Of a stretch of 6,776 nucleotides of DNA, positions 6,747 through 6,776 are shown in pieces. The notes beneath the pieces are model-generated. The model searched no databases and was not told the origin of the DNA. It saw only the letters and a list, made by a program, of their open reading frames with translations. Numbering within the stretch: position 1 is the first letter of the stretch; every line of letters begins with the position of its first letter. Position numbers and translations under genes: made by a program. Origin of the DNA: Bacteroidales bacterium (GTDB taxonomy: Bacteria > Bacteroidota > Bacteroidia > Bacteroidales > UBA932); NCBI GenBank assembly GCA_017478685.1, contig JAFVDC010000182.1, forward strand, positions 1 to 6,776, read 5' to 3'.

Positions 6747-6776
6747 CTGAAACCGCGTTCTAGCGGGCCCAGACCT

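Overview
The window reads as chromosomal DNA of a moderately GC-rich member of the Bacteroidales (Bacteroidota). This is inferred from the family resemblance of the proteins, from a promoter matching the Bacteroides-type pattern (TTTG, 20-nt spacer, TAnnTTTG), and from weak or absent Shine-Dalgarno sequences in front of the genes. No mobile element, CRISPR array, tRNA or rRNA was seen. Every large gene looks intact, except lptB, which is cut by the left edge of the window.

Layout. Positions 1-575 (+) hold the C-terminal three quarters of LptB, the ATPase of the lipopolysaccharide exporter. A 118-bp convergent gap follows, with a strong hairpin (about 643-681) that can terminate transcription from both sides. 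From 694 to 6476 a tight four-gene cluster runs on the minus strand. In transcription order it encodes: an uncharacterised membrane-anchored 704-residue protein (4362-6476), a long-chain acyl-CoA synthetase (2687-4342), a dCMP deaminase (2267-2683), and a PDZ-containing S41 carboxyl-terminal processing protease (694-2274). The gaps are 19 bp, 3 bp and an 8-bp overlap, so a single transcript is likely. Its promoter is at 6483-6514 and lies almost on top of the first start codon, which predicts a leaderless or nearly leaderless mRNA.

Upstream of that promoter, 6551-6746 carries three full copies and one partial copy of a 51-bp tandem repeat. The copies have a conserved T-tract/GGCC core and a more variable tail. 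This is the only part of the window that ordinary genes do not explain.

Functionally the cluster is mixed. It joins envelope functions (the anchored protein and the periplasmic protease) with fatty-acid activation and pyrimidine nucleotide supply, and it converges on an envelope-biogenesis gene. Nothing in the sequence demonstrates a new defence, toxin or mobile system. The best leads are the 51-bp repeat array, the promoter/start overlap and the undescribed first gene.
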